64,000 nt of DNA, from NCBI GenBank assembly GCA_903870275.1, contig CAIQCK010000030.1, positions 1-64,000 on the forward strand, given 5' to 3'. How positions within the stretch are numbered: the stretch's first letter is position 1; every line of letters starts with the position of its first letter. The notes beneath the pieces are model-generated. The model did not search any database, was not told where the DNA came from, and saw only the letters and a list, made by a program, of their open reading frames with translations. The DNA is from an uncultured bacterium (GTDB lineage Bacteria; Verrucomicrobiota; Verrucomicrobiia; CAIQCK01). Of this stretch, positions 10,218 through 20,619 are shown piece after piece. Made by a program: the position numbers and the translations under genes.

Positions 10218-10633
10218 GAAGAGGCGGCTCCATCAGAACGGGGGGGCGGATCGGAGATGGACTCCGCCCCACCGAGAATGCGTTGCACTTCTTTCAGCAG
10301 CTGCATGGGGCTGCACGGTTTGGTCAGGAACAATGCCGCGCCAGAGCCTTCGGCCTCCTGTCGGGTGAGCACGTGGCCGCGCGCCGTCAACATAATCACG
10401 GGGATGGAGACGGTGGCGGGATTCTGTTTGAGCTGGCGCAAGGCGGCGAGGCCGTCCATCTCCGGCATTTGCACGTCCATGATGATCAGAGCCGGCTGCT
10501 CGCCACCCGCCAGTTTTACCGCTTCGCGACCGTTGCGGCCGAAGATCAAGCCGTAGCCGCCCTTTTTCAGACTGAGTTCCGTGACGCGAAGCATGAAGGC
10601 TTCATCATCCACGATGAGAATTTTTTGTGGCAT
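10214..10633 (-). CDS. Single-domain response regulator (CheY-like)
   Basis: A 139-residue receiver domain beginning MPQKILIVDDEAFML, with acidic pocket D9/D10, phosphoacceptor D53 (LIIMDVQMPEMDG), Thr/Ser switch near MLTARG and Lys in LFLTKPCSP. No output domain follows; the tail is a short Pro/Ser-rich extension. The frame is open upstream but homology and ATG place the start at 10633. It lies 26 bases after the RsbW-GAF-PP2C gene and overlaps the glycosyltransferase-STAS gene by four bases. One of the two hybrid kinases encoded nearby could be its phosphodonor. Confidence 0.9.
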   Translation of the reverse strand: MPQKILIVDDEAFMLRVTELSLKKGGYGLIFGRNGREAVKLAGGEQPALIIMDVQMPEMDGLAALRQLKQNPATVSIPVIMLTARGHVLTRQEAEGSGAALFLTKPCSPMQLLKEVQRILGGAESISDPPPRSDGAASS

Positions 10634-10659
10634 AAACAAGTGGCGCCGATGGCTCGGGA

Positions 10660-12444
10660 TTATTCGTTGACGAGAACCAGAAACGTCTGGTCGTCGGTGG
10701 CCGGCTCCTTTCCCTGAAATGTTTGCAGCACCGAGGCCAGGTCTTGCACGGCTTGCGACGCGTTTTGCCGTCGGTCGGCAATGAGCCGCCATCGCTCTTT
10801 CAATCTATCCAGCCCAAAATGTTCACGGTTGGAATTGGCCGTGTCGGTCACGCCGTCGGTAAACAACAACAGCCGCGTGGCCGGCCTCAGGTCGGAAACC
10901 TCCTCGGAGAACACCGCGTCGCGCATGATGCCCAGCGGAAAACCCGTGTTGCCCACTTCGACAGGAGTGCTGCCGGTCGTGGCCATCAGCAACGGGCAGT
11001 GGCCCGCGCCAGCCACGCGGATCCGGCGCGCCGCTGCATCCACAAACACCAGTTGCGCCGTGATGAACATTTCCATCCGATCCAGATCGGGAAAGAGGCT
11101 GTGGTTGAGCCAGGTCAAAAATTCGCCTGGCCGCTCCACCAGGTCGGGCCGCGCATGCAGATGGCTGCGGAAGATGGTCGCGACCATGGCGGCCGGCACG
11201 CCCTTGCCCATCACGTCCGCCATCACCAGCAACAGCCCGTGCCCGTTTGTGGCAATGGCATCGTAAAAATCCCCGCCCACCAGCCGCGCGCTCTGATAAT
11301 ACCCGGCCACTTCCAATCCCGGCATCTGCGGCAGCCTTTCCGGCAGCAACGACCGCTGGAGGCTGGAGGCAATTTCCAACTCGCGCGTCATCAACTGCGC
11401 CTTCAGATGTTCCGTGCGAAACCGCGCGTTGCTGATCTGGACGCCCAGAAAATCGGCGAAGGTCTGGATGACGTTGACCTGACCCGCCTTGAACGATGCG
11501 TCGGTGGACAGCCGTCCGACGGACAGGACGCCGATGAGCGACTCCTCCGCGAAGATCGGGTGCGCCAGACCGTTGGAATGCTGGATGAATGGAAACAACG
11601 GATCGCCCGGCAGCAGAGGCGAAGCAGCGTCAAACCAAACATCCTGCCGTGTCCGGGCGGCGCGCAGCTCCACGGATTCGGCCGCGGGCGGGGCCGGCGA
11701 CAACGAAAGCACGTAGTCGGGGTCCGCCGGCAAAGACGTGACGGCGACGTGAAGCTCCCTGCCTTCAGGGTCCGCCACCTGCAACAGATACCAGTCGGCT
11801 TCGACGATCATCAGCAACTCACGCATCCAAGTGGCGGCGAATTCCTCCGTTTGCTGAAACCGATTTAACGCGGAACTGAAACGAAACACCGCCGAGAGGC
11901 TCTCGTAGCACGACGCGAGTTCCTCGGTCATCGCTTGCAGGGTTTGTTCGTCCTCCAACAGGCGGCGTTCCATGGCAACTGTGGACGCCGTGGCCGACAG
12001 CGCGCTCACGGTCAAAACAGGCCGCTGCCGGCGGATGACCATGCAGTTTTCCTTCCGCCCGCGCAAGTATTCCACTCCGCTGGCAAGGGACTGGATAAGG
12101 AAAAGGCCGCGCCCTTTCTCCCTGTCCACAGGTGGCAACAGCGCCCGCTCCGGCATCTCGAAGCCGGCCGTGTGGTCGGTCAGGCGAATCTCCACCTCGT
12201 CGTCGCGGCAAAACACCTCCAACCGGTTCGGCAATCCGCGCCCCGCTTCCGTCGCATAATCCGCCGCGTTGTTGGCGGCTTCGGTGACCATCAGCTCCCA
12301 CGCGTGCAAATCACTTTCCGGCAATTGCGCTTCCGCCAAAAACTGGCGGACGCACCGCGACACTTCGCGGGATTCGCGCAGGTCGCACGCGAAGGTCAGC
12401 GACAAGAAGCGGGTTCCAACCAAATTGATCTGGGGTGTAACCAC
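10660..12444 (-). CDS. RsbW-like kinase / GAF / PP2C (SpoIIE-type) phosphatase fusion
   Basis: A 594-residue cytoplasmic protein joining both arms of a partner switch. Residues 10-140 form an RsbW/SpoIIAB-type GHKL ATPase (N-box EAANNAADYA, LTDHTAGF, then EKGRGLFLI). A linker helix leads to a GAF-like sensor (about 185-345; GLAHPIFAEESLIGVLSVGR). Residues 360-594 are a SpoIIE/RsbU PP2C phosphatase with LQRSLLPERLP, VGGDFYD, VMADVMGKGVPAAM, GAGHCPLL, LFTDGVTD and a DDQT motif supplying metal-binding acids. The kinase would phosphorylate STAS serines and the phosphatase remove the phosphate. It is five bases from the upstream STAS gene. Confidence 0.93.
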   Translation of the reverse strand: MVTPQINLVGTRFLSLTFACDLRESREVSRCVRQFLAEAQLPESDLHAWELMVTEAANNAADYATEAGRGLPNRLEVFCRDDEVEIRLTDHTAGFEMPERALLPPVDREKGRGLFLIQSLASGVEYLRGRKENCMVIRRQRPVLTVSALSATASTVAMERRLLEDEQTLQAMTEELASCYESLSAVFRFSSALNRFQQTEEFAATWMRELLMIVEADWYLLQVADPEGRELHVAVTSLPADPDYVLSLSPAPPAAESVELRAARTRQDVWFDAASPLLPGDPLFPFIQHSNGLAHPIFAEESLIGVLSVGRLSTDASFKAGQVNVIQTFADFLGVQISNARFRTEHLKAQLMTRELEIASSLQRSLLPERLPQMPGLEVAGYYQSARLVGGDFYDAIATNGHGLLLVMADVMGKGVPAAMVATIFRSHLHARPDLVERPGEFLTWLNHSLFPDLDRMEMFITAQLVFVDAAARRIRVAGAGHCPLLMATTGSTPVEVGNTGFPLGIMRDAVFSEEVSDLRPATRLLLFTDGVTDTANSNREHFGLDRLKERWRLIADRRQNASQAVQDLASVLQTFQGKEPATDDQTFLVLVNE

Positions 12445-12449
12445 AGGAA

Positions 12450-12752
12450 TCAGGGATTGATGATGTCAAACACTTCGCCGAGGCTTAACAACTGTAGAAT
12501 CTGGAACACGGCGGGCTTGGGATGAAGCAACCGCACCTTGCCGCCGCGCTGACACATCGTCTTGTGAAGGGAGATCAACACGCTAATCCCGTGGCTGTCC
12601 AAAAACTTCACTTGAGACAGGTCCATGTCAAGAGTCGTGTGGGCATCCGTCAGCGACTGGCGGATGGAATCCCGCGCCCGAATCCCCCCATCCGCGGTCA
12701 ACTCGGTGAAGTCGGTGACGATCAGCGTGTCGCCTTGTGTTTGTATTCTCAT
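12450..12752 (-). CDS. STAS-domain anti-sigma factor antagonist
   Basis: A 100-residue single STAS protein of the SpoIIAA/RsbV type. The phosphorylation-site region is VKFLDSHGISVLI, giving Ser53 as the probable target of an RsbW-type kinase. The start MRIQTQGDTL was chosen over an upstream Met because it aligns exactly with the paralogue encoded just before it (MNIQSQGNAL). The stop is five bases from the kinase-phosphatase start. It likely reports kinase/phosphatase balance to another partner. Confidence 0.9.
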   Translation of the reverse strand: MRIQTQGDTLIVTDFTELTADGGIRARDSIRQSLTDAHTTLDMDLSQVKFLDSHGISVLISLHKTMCQRGGKVRLLHPKPAVFQILQLLSLGEVFDIINP

Positions 12753-12777
12753 GCTTCCATGCCGCCATTGAAACCCG

Positions 12778-13080
12778 TTACCCGGGCACAATCTCAAAAA
12801 CCCGATGCAACCGGGTGAGTTCCAGAACCTGCTGTACGTGCGCAGCGGGGTTGATTAACCGAACCTTGCCGTTGCGCTCGGCGGCCGTTTTGCGCAAAGC
12901 CACGAGCGCCCCCAACCCCGCACTGTCCACGAACTGCACCCGCGACAGATCAATGTCTATATTATTCCGTCCGTCGGCAAGCGCCGCCCGGATTTGATCG
13001 CGGAAACTGCCGGCGTTTGTCGCGTTGAGTTCAGTAACGCCGCTCACGATGAGCGCATTTCCCTGTGATTGGATATTCAT
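12778..13080 (-). CDS. STAS-domain anti-sigma factor antagonist (paralogue)
   Basis: First gene of the partner-switching run and a clear paralogue of the next one, same length and layout. The site is VQFVDSAGLGALVALRK, with Ser53 as the probable phosphorylated residue, matching SpoIIAA/RsbV. A purine-rich GAAAAGAGAG sits upstream of the ATG. Two tandem single STAS proteins plus two STAS domains in the glycosyltransferase give four candidate substrates for one kinase domain. Confidence 0.92.
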   Translation of the reverse strand: MNIQSQGNALIVSGVTELNATNAGSFRDQIRAALADGRNNIDIDLSRVQFVDSAGLGALVALRKTAAERNGKVRLINPAAHVQQVLELTRLHRVFEIVPG

Positions 13081-13452
13081 AAGGCTGACTCTCTTTTCTT
13101 CAGGCTACTTCGAATCGACTGCAATGGCACGTTTAAAAAACACAGCGCACGATTTTTATATCCTGTGGCAGCCATCTTGAACAGCATAGAAACGAGCGTG
13201 TGCCTCCGCATCCCTGCAACCCACCGCGTCCGCCAGCGAAGACACTCCCGACAGCAAGGCCGGCCGGAATGGCTCGAACTCATCCGTCCGTTCGACGGTT
13301 CGCACCGGCATCAACGGCCGGTCGCCCACTCACGCGGCACCGCCCGGCAAATTCCCGCAAGCCGCCGCGCACGTCCGCAGGAAAAGATGGCAACCGTTAA
13401 GGAAAGAGTGCTATAGAATTCCAACAGTCTCAGGCTGCCGTGGCAGGCCCGC
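13081..13452. other. Divergent intergenic region between STAS run and hybrid kinase
   Basis: This 372-base gap separates minus-strand and plus-strand signalling genes, so it should hold both promoters. I see no strong consensus promoter, sigma-54 -24/-12 element or stable inverted repeat by eye, and small frames here are without recognisable content. Confidence 0.5.
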
Positions 13453-16400
13453 ATGATCAGACGCATGAACAATCCGGAAGAGACAAACACTGTAACCGTG
13501 AAGCCCCGTTGGTCGTATCAACGGAGACTGGCGTTGATTGTAACGCTCGCGATCGGCATCGGCGCGTCGGTGGCCGTGATTTTCGTGGCGAAACAATGGG
13601 AGCGCGAAACGGTTCGCATTGATTATGAAGTCGCCAGCAACGACCGGATGCTGGCGGTAAAACGGACCGTCCAGGATCACGTCGCCGTGCTCGATATGCT
13701 CAGCAGGTTCTGCCAGGTGACCAAGCGTGTGGATCGCAACGAATTCCGGCAGTTTATCCGGCCCGCGCTGGAGCGCGACACTGATCTGGTGATGATGGCG
13801 TGGCTTCCGCGGGTGACGCTCGAACAACGGGAAACCTTTGAGGCAACGGCGCAAGCCAGCGGGCTTGCAGGTTTTCGGATTGTCGAACGTGACGCACAAG
13901 GCAAACCGGTGGCCGCCGGACGGTCCGCGGAATCTTTTCCGGTGTTGTTCGCGGAACCATCGGACCGCAACGAAACGATGCTGGGCGTGGACTTCGGCGC
14001 CAATGCATTCCTCCAGGGCGTCTTGCGCCGGGCGGGTGACAAGAACCAGATGGTTGCCGTCATTGACAAGCCGGGCTTGTTTTCGCCAGGCGAAACGGCA
14101 GAGAGGTCGGCGGCGCACGCTGCCGTCCCGCGTTTGTTCTGCCTGGTGCTGCAGCCCGTGTACCAGGCCGGGGAGCATCGCAGCAAAACGGAGACGGGGC
14201 GCGGAAATGTGTTGGGCTTCGTGGCCTGTGTGTTTGACATCGGCGAGGCGATGGAAAACACGATGCAGCAGGTGAAAATGTCCGGCCTGGATATTTTCAT
14301 TTATGACGAGACCGGCGGTGACCGCCAGTGCCTGTATAGCTATCGGTCGCCGCTCCACACGCTGGTGGACGCCACTCCCCCGGACACGAAGTGGTCGCAT
14401 CTCATCGCCAAACACGGCTCCATGTCCTTTCCACTGGCCGACCGGACATGGACCGTCGTTTGCACGCCGACGCAGGCGTTCTTGCTGGCCCACGCGCCGG
14501 AGGATTCGTTGATGCTGATGGCGTGCGGGTTGATGGCCACGATCATGCTGGTGGGTCACCTGCTCTGGATCATCAGGCATACGGCGCAGACCGAGCGATT
14601 GGTGGCCGGGCGAACGGCTGAATTGGTGGCCGAGATCGCCCAACACAAACGAACAGCCGCCGCCCTGCAAGAAAGTGAAAAACGCTATCGCACGTTGTTC
14701 GAAAATTCCGCTGACGCGCTTCTGACGCTCGACGGCCTGAGGATTCTGGATTGCAACACCACCACGCTGAGGATGTTTCACGCCAAGGACAAGAGCGAGT
14801 TCATCGGGATGCATCCGGCCCAGATATCGCCGCCGCGACAGCCTTCCGGCATGTATTCCCAAACGTGGGCGGACCAAAAGATCGCCGAGGCGACCGAGAA
14901 AGGAGCCAGCCGGTTTGACTGGGTGTGCCGGCGGCGGGATGGGGAGGATTTCCTCGCGGAAGTGTCGCTGACGGCGATCGAATTGGGAGGGCACAAGGTG
15001 CTTCTGGCGACGGTGACCGATGTGACCGAGGTCCGGCAGTCGGAAGAACAACTGCAATTGCGGGACAGCGCGCTGAAAGCAACGGTCAACGGCATGTTGA
15101 TCACGGACAACCGCGGCAGAATCGTGTGGGTGAATCCCAGTTTCACAAAGCTGACGGGCTATTCCGCAAGGGAAGCCGTGGGCCAGAGTCTGCATTTGGT
15201 CATGTCCAGTTCTCAGAACATCGAAACCTACGAGCAAATGCTGGCCGCGGTGCTCAGCGGCAAGAGCTGGCGCGAAGAGATCACCAGCCAGCGGAAGGAC
15301 GGCGTGGTTTACACGGAAGAAATGACCGTCACGCCCGTGCGCAACAGCGAGAACTCCGTCACGCATTTCATCGCCGTCATCCAGGATGTCACCAAGCGCA
15401 AACAAGCCGAGGAGGAATTGCTGCGCGCCAAGGAAGCGGCCGAGGCGGCCACGAAAGCCAAGAGCGAGTTTCTGGCGAGCATGAGCCACGAAATCCGCAC
15501 CCCGATGAACGGCGTCATCGGCATGACCGGATTGCTGCTCGACACGGAACTGACACCGGAGCAGCGGGAATACGCGAAGATTGTGCGCAACTGCGGCAAC
15601 GCCTTGCTGACGATCATCAACGATATTCTCGATTTCTCCAAGATCGAGTCCGGAAAAATGTCCATCGAGCCGACGGGCTTCAACCTGCGGCAGGCCGTCG
15701 AGGAGGTCACCGATCTGCTCCTGATGGACGCCGATGACAAGGGGATCGAATTGATCGTGCGTTACATGCCGCAGACGCCCAACCGCGTCGTGGGTGACCC
15801 CGGCCGCATTCGCCAGGTGCTCACCAATCTGGTCGGCAACGCCATCAAGTTTACCGACAACGGGCACGTGCTGGTCACGGTGGAGTGCGTGGAACTGGCC
15901 GACAAGAGAGCGTCGCTGCGATTCTCGGTTCAGGACACCGGCATTGGAATTCCGACGGAAAAGATCGGCGATCTGTTCCAACGGTTTTCCCAGGTGGACG
16001 CCTCCGCCACGCGGCGTCATGGCGGCACCGGATTGGGTCTGGCGATCTCCAAGCAACTCGTGGAGTTGATGGGCGGAACCATCCACGTTGAAAGCCACCT
16101 TGGCGCCGGCTCCACGTTCTGGTTCACCTTGCGGTTGCCGGTGGACCACAAACCGGACACGGTCGTCTCGCCAAGCCACGTGCTCAAGAACCTGCGCGTG
16201 CTGGTGGTGGACGACAACGAAGTGAATCGGCGCATCGTGGAGGAACAACTGGGCAGTTGCGACGCGCGGATCAGCCAGGCGTCGTCGGCCCCCGAGGGAT
16301 TGCAAATGATGCGAGAGGCCGCGGCGGCGGCAAACCCCTTCCAAATTGCGGTGGTGGATCACCAAATGCCCAGGATGGACGGCTTGACGTTCGGCCACGA

Positions 16401-17418
16401 GGTGAAGGCGGACGCCGCGTTGCGCAATACCGTGCTGGTCATGCTCTCCTCGTTGGGACAACGCCATCTGACGGTGGAGTTGCGCGAGGCGGGTTTCGTC
16501 GCGTGCTTGAGCAAGGCCGTGTATGCGTCCCAACTCATACGAACCGTCGCTGAAGCGTGGACGACGTCACACGGCGGCGGAGGCCATGCCGCGACCGAAC
16601 CTAAACCGGCCCTGCCCGTCATCCGCGCCCGCGTGTTGGTGGCCGAAGACAATGTGGCCAACCAGAAAGTGGCCGTGCGGTTGTTGGAAAAGTTTGGCTG
16701 CCGGGTGGACGTGGCCGCCACCGGCGCCGAAGCCGTGCGGTTGCTGCGGCTGCTGTCCTACGATCTGGTGTTCATGGACTGCCAGATGCCGGAAATGAAT
16801 GGATACGAAGCCACCCGGGAAATCCGCCGTCAAAAAGGCCCCAACCGGAAAGTGCCCATCATTGCCATGACCGCCAACGCCATGGCCGGCGACCGCGAAG
16901 ATTGCCTGGCCGCAGGCATGGATGACTACATCGCCAAGCCCATCGAGGTGGATCAGATGGTCGAGATGCTTCAACGGTGGGCGCGACCGGCAGCGGAGCC
17001 GGATCGGGGCAAACCCACGCCGCCACCCGCCGCCTCCTCAACCACACCGGCAACACCACCGGCGACCGTGCCTGCGGTGGATGCCGAGGCCATTGACCGG
17101 CTGCGCGGGCTTGCGGATGGCGACAGTTTGAGCTTTTTGAAAGACATTCTTGGCACGTTTCGAGACGACACGGCACAACGGCTGGCCACCCTGCGGACGG
17201 CGGCCGCCGCCAAGCACGCCGGCGGATTGAGGCAGGCAGCCCACGCCATCAAAGGCAGCAGTCTGAACGTCGGCGCATTCGTTTTGGCGGAATTGTGCCA
17301 GAAAGTGGAGCAGCTTGCGGAGTCCGGCAGTCTGGACGCCGTCGCCGGCTTGGTGGCACAGATCGAGCAGGAGTTCGAACGAGTCAAGGTCGAGTTAAAC
17401 GGCTACACGAAAGAATGA
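13453..17418 (+). CDS. CHASE-PAS-PAS hybrid histidine kinase with two receivers and HPt
   Basis: A 1321-residue membrane kinase. A first transmembrane helix (about 26-46) and a second (about 350-375) bracket a CHASE-type periplasmic sensor containing [13 protein letters not shown]. Two PAS domains follow (starting near [20 protein letters not shown] and [20 protein letters not shown]). The kinase core has H679 in [12 protein letters not shown], an N-box [19 protein letters not shown] and [11 protein letters not shown]. Receiver 1 has D969 ([11 protein letters not shown]), receiver 2 has D1109 ([11 protein letters not shown]), and the C-terminal HPt has H1264 (AAHAIKGSS). This is a complete intramolecular phosphorelay. 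A second Met four codons in is an alternative start. Confidence 0.95.
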   Translation: MIRRMNNPEETNTVTVKPRWSYQRRLALIVTLAIGIGASVAVIFVAKQWERETVRIDYEVASNDRMLAVKRTVQDHVAVLDMLSRFCQVTKRVDRNEFRQFIRPALERDTDLVMMAWLPRVTLEQRETFEATAQASGLAGFRIVERDAQGKPVAAGRSAESFPVLFAEPSDRNETMLGVDFGANAFLQGVLRRAGDKNQMVAVIDKPGLFSPGETAERSAAHAAVPRLFCLVLQPVYQAGEHRSKTETGRGNVLGFVACVFDIGEAMENTMQQVKMSGLDIFIYDETGGDRQCLYSYRSPLHTLVDATPPDTKWSHLIAKHGSMSFPLADRTWTVVCTPTQAFLLAHAPEDSLMLMACGLMATIMLVGHLLWIIRHTAQTERLVAGRTAELVAEIAQHKRTAAALQESEKRYRTLFENSADALLTLDGLRILDCNTTTLRMFHAKDKSEFIGMHPAQISPPRQPSGMYSQTWADQKIAEATEKGASRFDWVCRRRDGEDFLAEVSLTAIELGGHKVLLATVTDVTEVRQSEEQLQLRDSALKATVNGMLITDNRGRIVWVNPSFTKLTGYSAREAVGQSLHLVMSSSQNIETYEQMLAAVLSGKSWREEITSQRKDGVVYTEEMTVTPVRNSENSVTHFIAVIQDVTKRKQAEEELLRAKEAAEAATKAKSEFLASMSHEIRTPMNGVIGMTGLLLDTELTPEQREYAKIVRNCGNALLTIINDILDFSKIESGKMSIEPTGFNLRQAVEEVTDLLLMDADDKGIELIVRYMPQTPNRVVGDPGRIRQVLTNLVGNAIKFTDNGHVLVTVECVELADKRASLRFSVQDTGIGIPTEKIGDLFQRFSQVDASATRRHGGTGLGLAISKQLVELMGGTIHVESHLGAGSTFWFTLRLPVDHKPDTVVSPSHVLKNLRVLVVDDNEVNRRIVEEQLGSCDARISQASSAPEGLQMMREAAAAANPFQIAVVDHQMPRMDGLTFGHEVKADAALRNTVLVMLSSLGQRHLTVELREAGFVACLSKAVYASQLIRTVAEAWTTSHGGGGHAATEPKPALPVIRARVLVAEDNVANQKVAVRLLEKFGCRVDVAATGAEAVRLLRLLSYDLVFMDCQMPEMNGYEATREIRRQKGPNRKVPIIAMTANAMAGDREDCLAAGMDDYIAKPIEVDQMVEMLQRWARPAAEPDRGKPTPPPAASSTTPATPPATVPAVDAEAIDRLRGLADGDSLSFLKDILGTFRDDTAQRLATLRTAAAAKHAGGLRQAAHAIKGSSLNVGAFVLAELCQKVEQLAESGSLDAVAGLVAQIEQEFERVKVELNGYTKE

Positions 17419-17419
17419 C

Positions 17420-19534
17420 GTGACCAGGCGTTTGCCCTTTCGGGCGCGCCGGATCGTGCAAGCCGGAAATCAAGGTTTGACGGTTGGCAATCCTATCCCT
17501 AGTTTTTCCGATCTTATGAGCCAGGCACGACAGTCTGACGACAGCGGCCAGTCAACACCGGTCAAGCCCGGACCAACCCTTGCGCCTCTGGTTCTCGTTG
17601 TGGACGACAACGCATTCAGCCGGCGAGTCATCATCCAACTACTGCAGGAGGCCGGTTTCAAGACCCTGGAAGCGTCCAGCGGCTCTCAAGCTATCCAACT
17701 CTTGAGCACGCCGGGCATCCGGCTAATCACCTTGGATTTGGAAATGCCAGCCATGAACGGCTTCCAAGTGCTGGAGGCCATCCGCGCGCCCGGCCAGGCG
17801 GGGTCGCTCAAGGCCGTCGGCAATGAACGCGTGCCCGTCATCCTGGTGACCAGCAACGACACCTATCCCAACCGCCGGCGGGGCTTTGAACTCGGCGCGG
17901 CGGACTTTGTCAGGAAAGACGAAGTGCAGGACCAGTTGGTGTTGACGGCGAGGTTGATCCTCTCGCCGGCCACCGCGTTCGCGGGCATGACGGTGCTCGT
18001 GGTGGAAGACAATGTGGTAGCCCGCCAGATGATCGTGTCCTGCGTGCGTCAACTGGGCGTGGAGGTGTTGGATGTCAGCGACGCCAGCGACGCTCTGGAA
18101 TTGCTGCGCCGAAGGGCTGCATCGGTGGATCTCGTGCTGACGGACATGCACACGCCGCGAATGAATGGCGATGAGCTTTGCCTGCGCCTGCGCCACGAAC
18201 TGGGGTTGAGGGACTTGCCCGTCATTTTGCTGAGCGCCACCTCCGAACCGGAGGTAAAGATCCGGCTATTCCGCGTCGGCGCAACGGATTTTCTGGAAAA
18301 GCCTTTCATCAAGGAGGAATTGATCGCCCGCCTGAACGTGCACCTCAAGCGCCAGCAGTTGGACCGGAATCTGCGGGTCAATCTGTTGCGCATGAAGGAA
18401 CTCGACAAACTGAAGGACGAATTTCTTGCCGTTTGCTCCCACGACCTGCGCTCGCCATTGAGCGGGATCCTTGGCTTCACCCAGATCTTGTTGAACGACC
18501 CGGAAATCAGTCCGACCAAACAAGACATGCTCCAGCGCATTCTCGATGCTGGCAAATATCTCCTGGAGTTGGTCAACGACATCCTTGACCTGGGCCGCGC
18601 CCAGGCCCAAAAAGAGAGCATGGAGTTTGAGCCACTGAATCCCCTGTTGATTCTGCGCCAGTGCCTCGGCAACTTCCAACCGTCCGCGGATGCCAAACGC
18701 ATCACGCTCTCCTCGACGGAGAAGGCGGAAGCCGCCGGCGCTTCCGTCCTCGGCAATCACACCGCTCTGTCGCGCATCTACACCAATCTTATTTCCAACG
18801 CCATCAAGTTCACGCCGGAAGGCGGCGCCGTCTCTCTGCACGCCAGTCTGGACGACGGCAAACGCCACCTGATGGTCGAATGCGAGGACACCGGCATCGG
18901 CATCCCTCCTTCCATGATGTCGAAGCTGTTCAGCCGTTACTCCAAAGTGTCGCGCGAAGGAACGCATGGCGAACCCGGTACCGGCCTGGGACTGATCATC
19001 ACGCGCGAACTGATCGAGGCGCACGGCGGTCAACTGGCGGTGCGCAGCCGCGAGGGACAGGGAACGGTTTTCACAATCACACTGCCGCTGGCCGCCACCG
19101 CCGCTCCGCCGGCGGCCGGCGGCACCACGCCACCGCCGCTCGTGAAACCCCTGCGCATCCTGGTGGCGGACGATGACGCGGTGAACAGGAAGGTGCTGGA
19201 GGTGATGCTGAAGAACATGCGGCATCAGTTGACGAGCGTCTCCAATGGCCGTGAAGCGCTGAATGCCTTCACTGCGCAGCAGGGGCCAGAACGTTTCGAC
19301 GTCATCGTCCTGGACATCGAAATGCCCGTGATGGACGGCCGTCAAACCGTTGCCGCCATCCGGGAACACGAGCGCGCGCACGGCTCCGCGCCCATCCCGA
19401 TTGTGGCCGTGACGGCCCACAACGGCGATAAAGAGCGCCGGGAATATCTGAAGGCCGGTTTCAACGCCGTCGTGACCAAACCGCTCCGAAGCGAGGAAAT
19501 CAGTTCCGTCCTGCGGCAACTTGCGGCGCGTTGA
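17420..19534 (+). CDS. Receiver-receiver-histidine kinase-receiver hybrid protein
   Basis: A 704-residue cytoplasmic protein with two N-terminal receivers (LITLDLEMPAMNG and LVLTDMHTPRMNG), then a HisKA domain with H341 in VCSHDLRSPLSG, a GHKL ATPase (YTNLISNAIKFTPEGG, DTGIGIP, GTGLGLIITRELIEAHGG) and a third receiver (VIVLDIEMPVMDG). No transmembrane segment or PAS sensor is present. A GTG start lies one base after the stop of the upstream kinase; an ATG 32 codons later (MSQARQSDD) is equally possible. The tandem arrangement suggests it receives phosphoryl groups from the upstream HPt domain. Confidence 0.93.
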   Translation: MTRRLPFRARRIVQAGNQGLTVGNPIPSFSDLMSQARQSDDSGQSTPVKPGPTLAPLVLVVDDNAFSRRVIIQLLQEAGFKTLEASSGSQAIQLLSTPGIRLITLDLEMPAMNGFQVLEAIRAPGQAGSLKAVGNERVPVILVTSNDTYPNRRRGFELGAADFVRKDEVQDQLVLTARLILSPATAFAGMTVLVVEDNVVARQMIVSCVRQLGVEVLDVSDASDALELLRRRAASVDLVLTDMHTPRMNGDELCLRLRHELGLRDLPVILLSATSEPEVKIRLFRVGATDFLEKPFIKEELIARLNVHLKRQQLDRNLRVNLLRMKELDKLKDEFLAVCSHDLRSPLSGILGFTQILLNDPEISPTKQDMLQRILDAGKYLLELVNDILDLGRAQAQKESMEFEPLNPLLILRQCLGNFQPSADAKRITLSSTEKAEAAGASVLGNHTALSRIYTNLISNAIKFTPEGGAVSLHASLDDGKRHLMVECEDTGIGIPPSMMSKLFSRYSKVSREGTHGEPGTGLGLIITRELIEAHGGQLAVRSREGQGTVFTITLPLAATAAPPAAGGTTPPPLVKPLRILVADDDAVNRKVLEVMLKNMRHQLTSVSNGREALNAFTAQQGPERFDVIVLDIEMPVMDGRQTVAAIREHERAHGSAPIPIVAVTAHNGDKERREYLKAGFNAVVTKPLRSEEISSVLRQLAAR

Positions 19535-19558
19535 TTCCCGCCAAGGCGCGACGGCCGG

Positions 19559-20614
19559 CTACTTTGCCGCCAGCGTGGGGTTGCAGGCGTGAGCCAGCAA
19601 GGACTCGGCCATGCGAGGCAGCGGGACCACTTCGCAGGCGGCGCCGATCCGGATGGCCGCGGCAGGCATTCCGAACACGACTGACGTGGTCTGATCTTGC
19701 GCGATCGTGTAGGCACCCTGTTCGCGCAACGCCAGAAGTCCCCGCGCGCCATCGCTTCCCATGCCGGTCAACAAGGCGGCGACTATCTGGACGCCGGGAC
19801 ATTTCACCATGGATTGAAAAAGCACTTCGATGCTGGGCCGTTGATGATGAACCATCGGCCCGTCTTTGATATGCACCTGGAGTTGTCCGGCGTGCTGATG
19901 CAACAGCATGTGGACATTGCCGGGCGCGACCAGCGCCAAACCGGGCCGCACGATGTCGCCGTCAGCAGCTTCCTTGACATCCATGAGGCAGGACCGGTGC
20001 AGTCGTTGCGCAAAGGACGCGGTGAAGTAAGCCGGCATGTGCTGCACGATCAGGGTGGCCGGGCCGTTTTTGGGAAACTGCTGCAAAATGGTTTCGATGG
20101 CTTGTGTGCCGCCCGTGGAAGCGCCGATGGCCACAAGGCGGCGCGGCGGGCTGGAAAGCTTCAGGGGCCGGGCGACAGCGGCGTCCCGCCCGGAGGCCAC
20201 GGCCGGGGATCGCTCAAAGGTGACTTCGGCGGCAGCCTTGATCTTGGCGACGAGCATTTCGGTCATCTCACAGAGCGCCAGTCCCGGCCCTGGCTTGCAC
20301 ATCACGTCCACCGCGCCGGCGGCGACGGCGTCCAAGGCCAGATTGCCGCCCGGCGGCGCAAACGACGAGACGATGATAACGGACACGGGGTGATAGTGCA
20401 TCAGCTTGCGCAAAAACGTCAGCCCGTCCATGCGCGGCATCTCCACGTCCAGAAGAACCACATCCGGCGCCATCCGGAAAATCTTGTCGCGCGCCGTGTA
20501 GGCGTCCATCGCCGTGCCGATGACTTCAATCTGCGGATCGCGGCTCAACTCCGCGGTCAGCACTTCGCGCGCAACGGCCGAATCGTCCACCAACAGCACC
20601 TTGATTTTTTCCAT
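19559..20614 (-). CDS. cheB: Chemotaxis response regulator / protein-glutamate methylesterase
   Basis: CheB removes methyl groups from receptor glutamates and completes adaptation. The 351-residue product has a receiver with phosphoacceptor D56 (VVLLDVEMPRMDG) and a C-terminal methylesterase with the Ser-His-Asp set in AIGASTGGTQAIE, LIVQHMP and LLTGMGSDGA. Length is normal. Start MEKIKVLLVDDS was chosen by homology although the frame stays open upstream. It is last in the cluster, five bases after cheX, and converges with the hybrid kinase gene across a 24-base gap. Confidence 0.95.
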   Translation of the reverse strand: MEKIKVLLVDDSAVAREVLTAELSRDPQIEVIGTAMDAYTARDKIFRMAPDVVLLDVEMPRMDGLTFLRKLMHYHPVSVIIVSSFAPPGGNLALDAVAAGAVDVMCKPGPGLALCEMTEMLVAKIKAAAEVTFERSPAVASGRDAAVARPLKLSSPPRRLVAIGASTGGTQAIETILQQFPKNGPATLIVQHMPAYFTASFAQRLHRSCLMDVKEAADGDIVRPGLALVAPGNVHMLLHQHAGQLQVHIKDGPMVHHQRPSIEVLFQSMVKCPGVQIVAALLTGMGSDGARGLLALREQGAYTIAQDQTTSVVFGMPAAAIRIGAACEVVPLPRMAESLLAHACNPTLAAK

Positions 20615-20619
20615 GACGT

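Noticed and set aside
13411-16533. Long minus-strand frame opposite the large hybrid kinase
   Set aside because: It mirrors a gene with complete domain motifs on the plus strand; the antisense product is His/Arg/Gly-rich without family motifs, a common GC-rich artefact.
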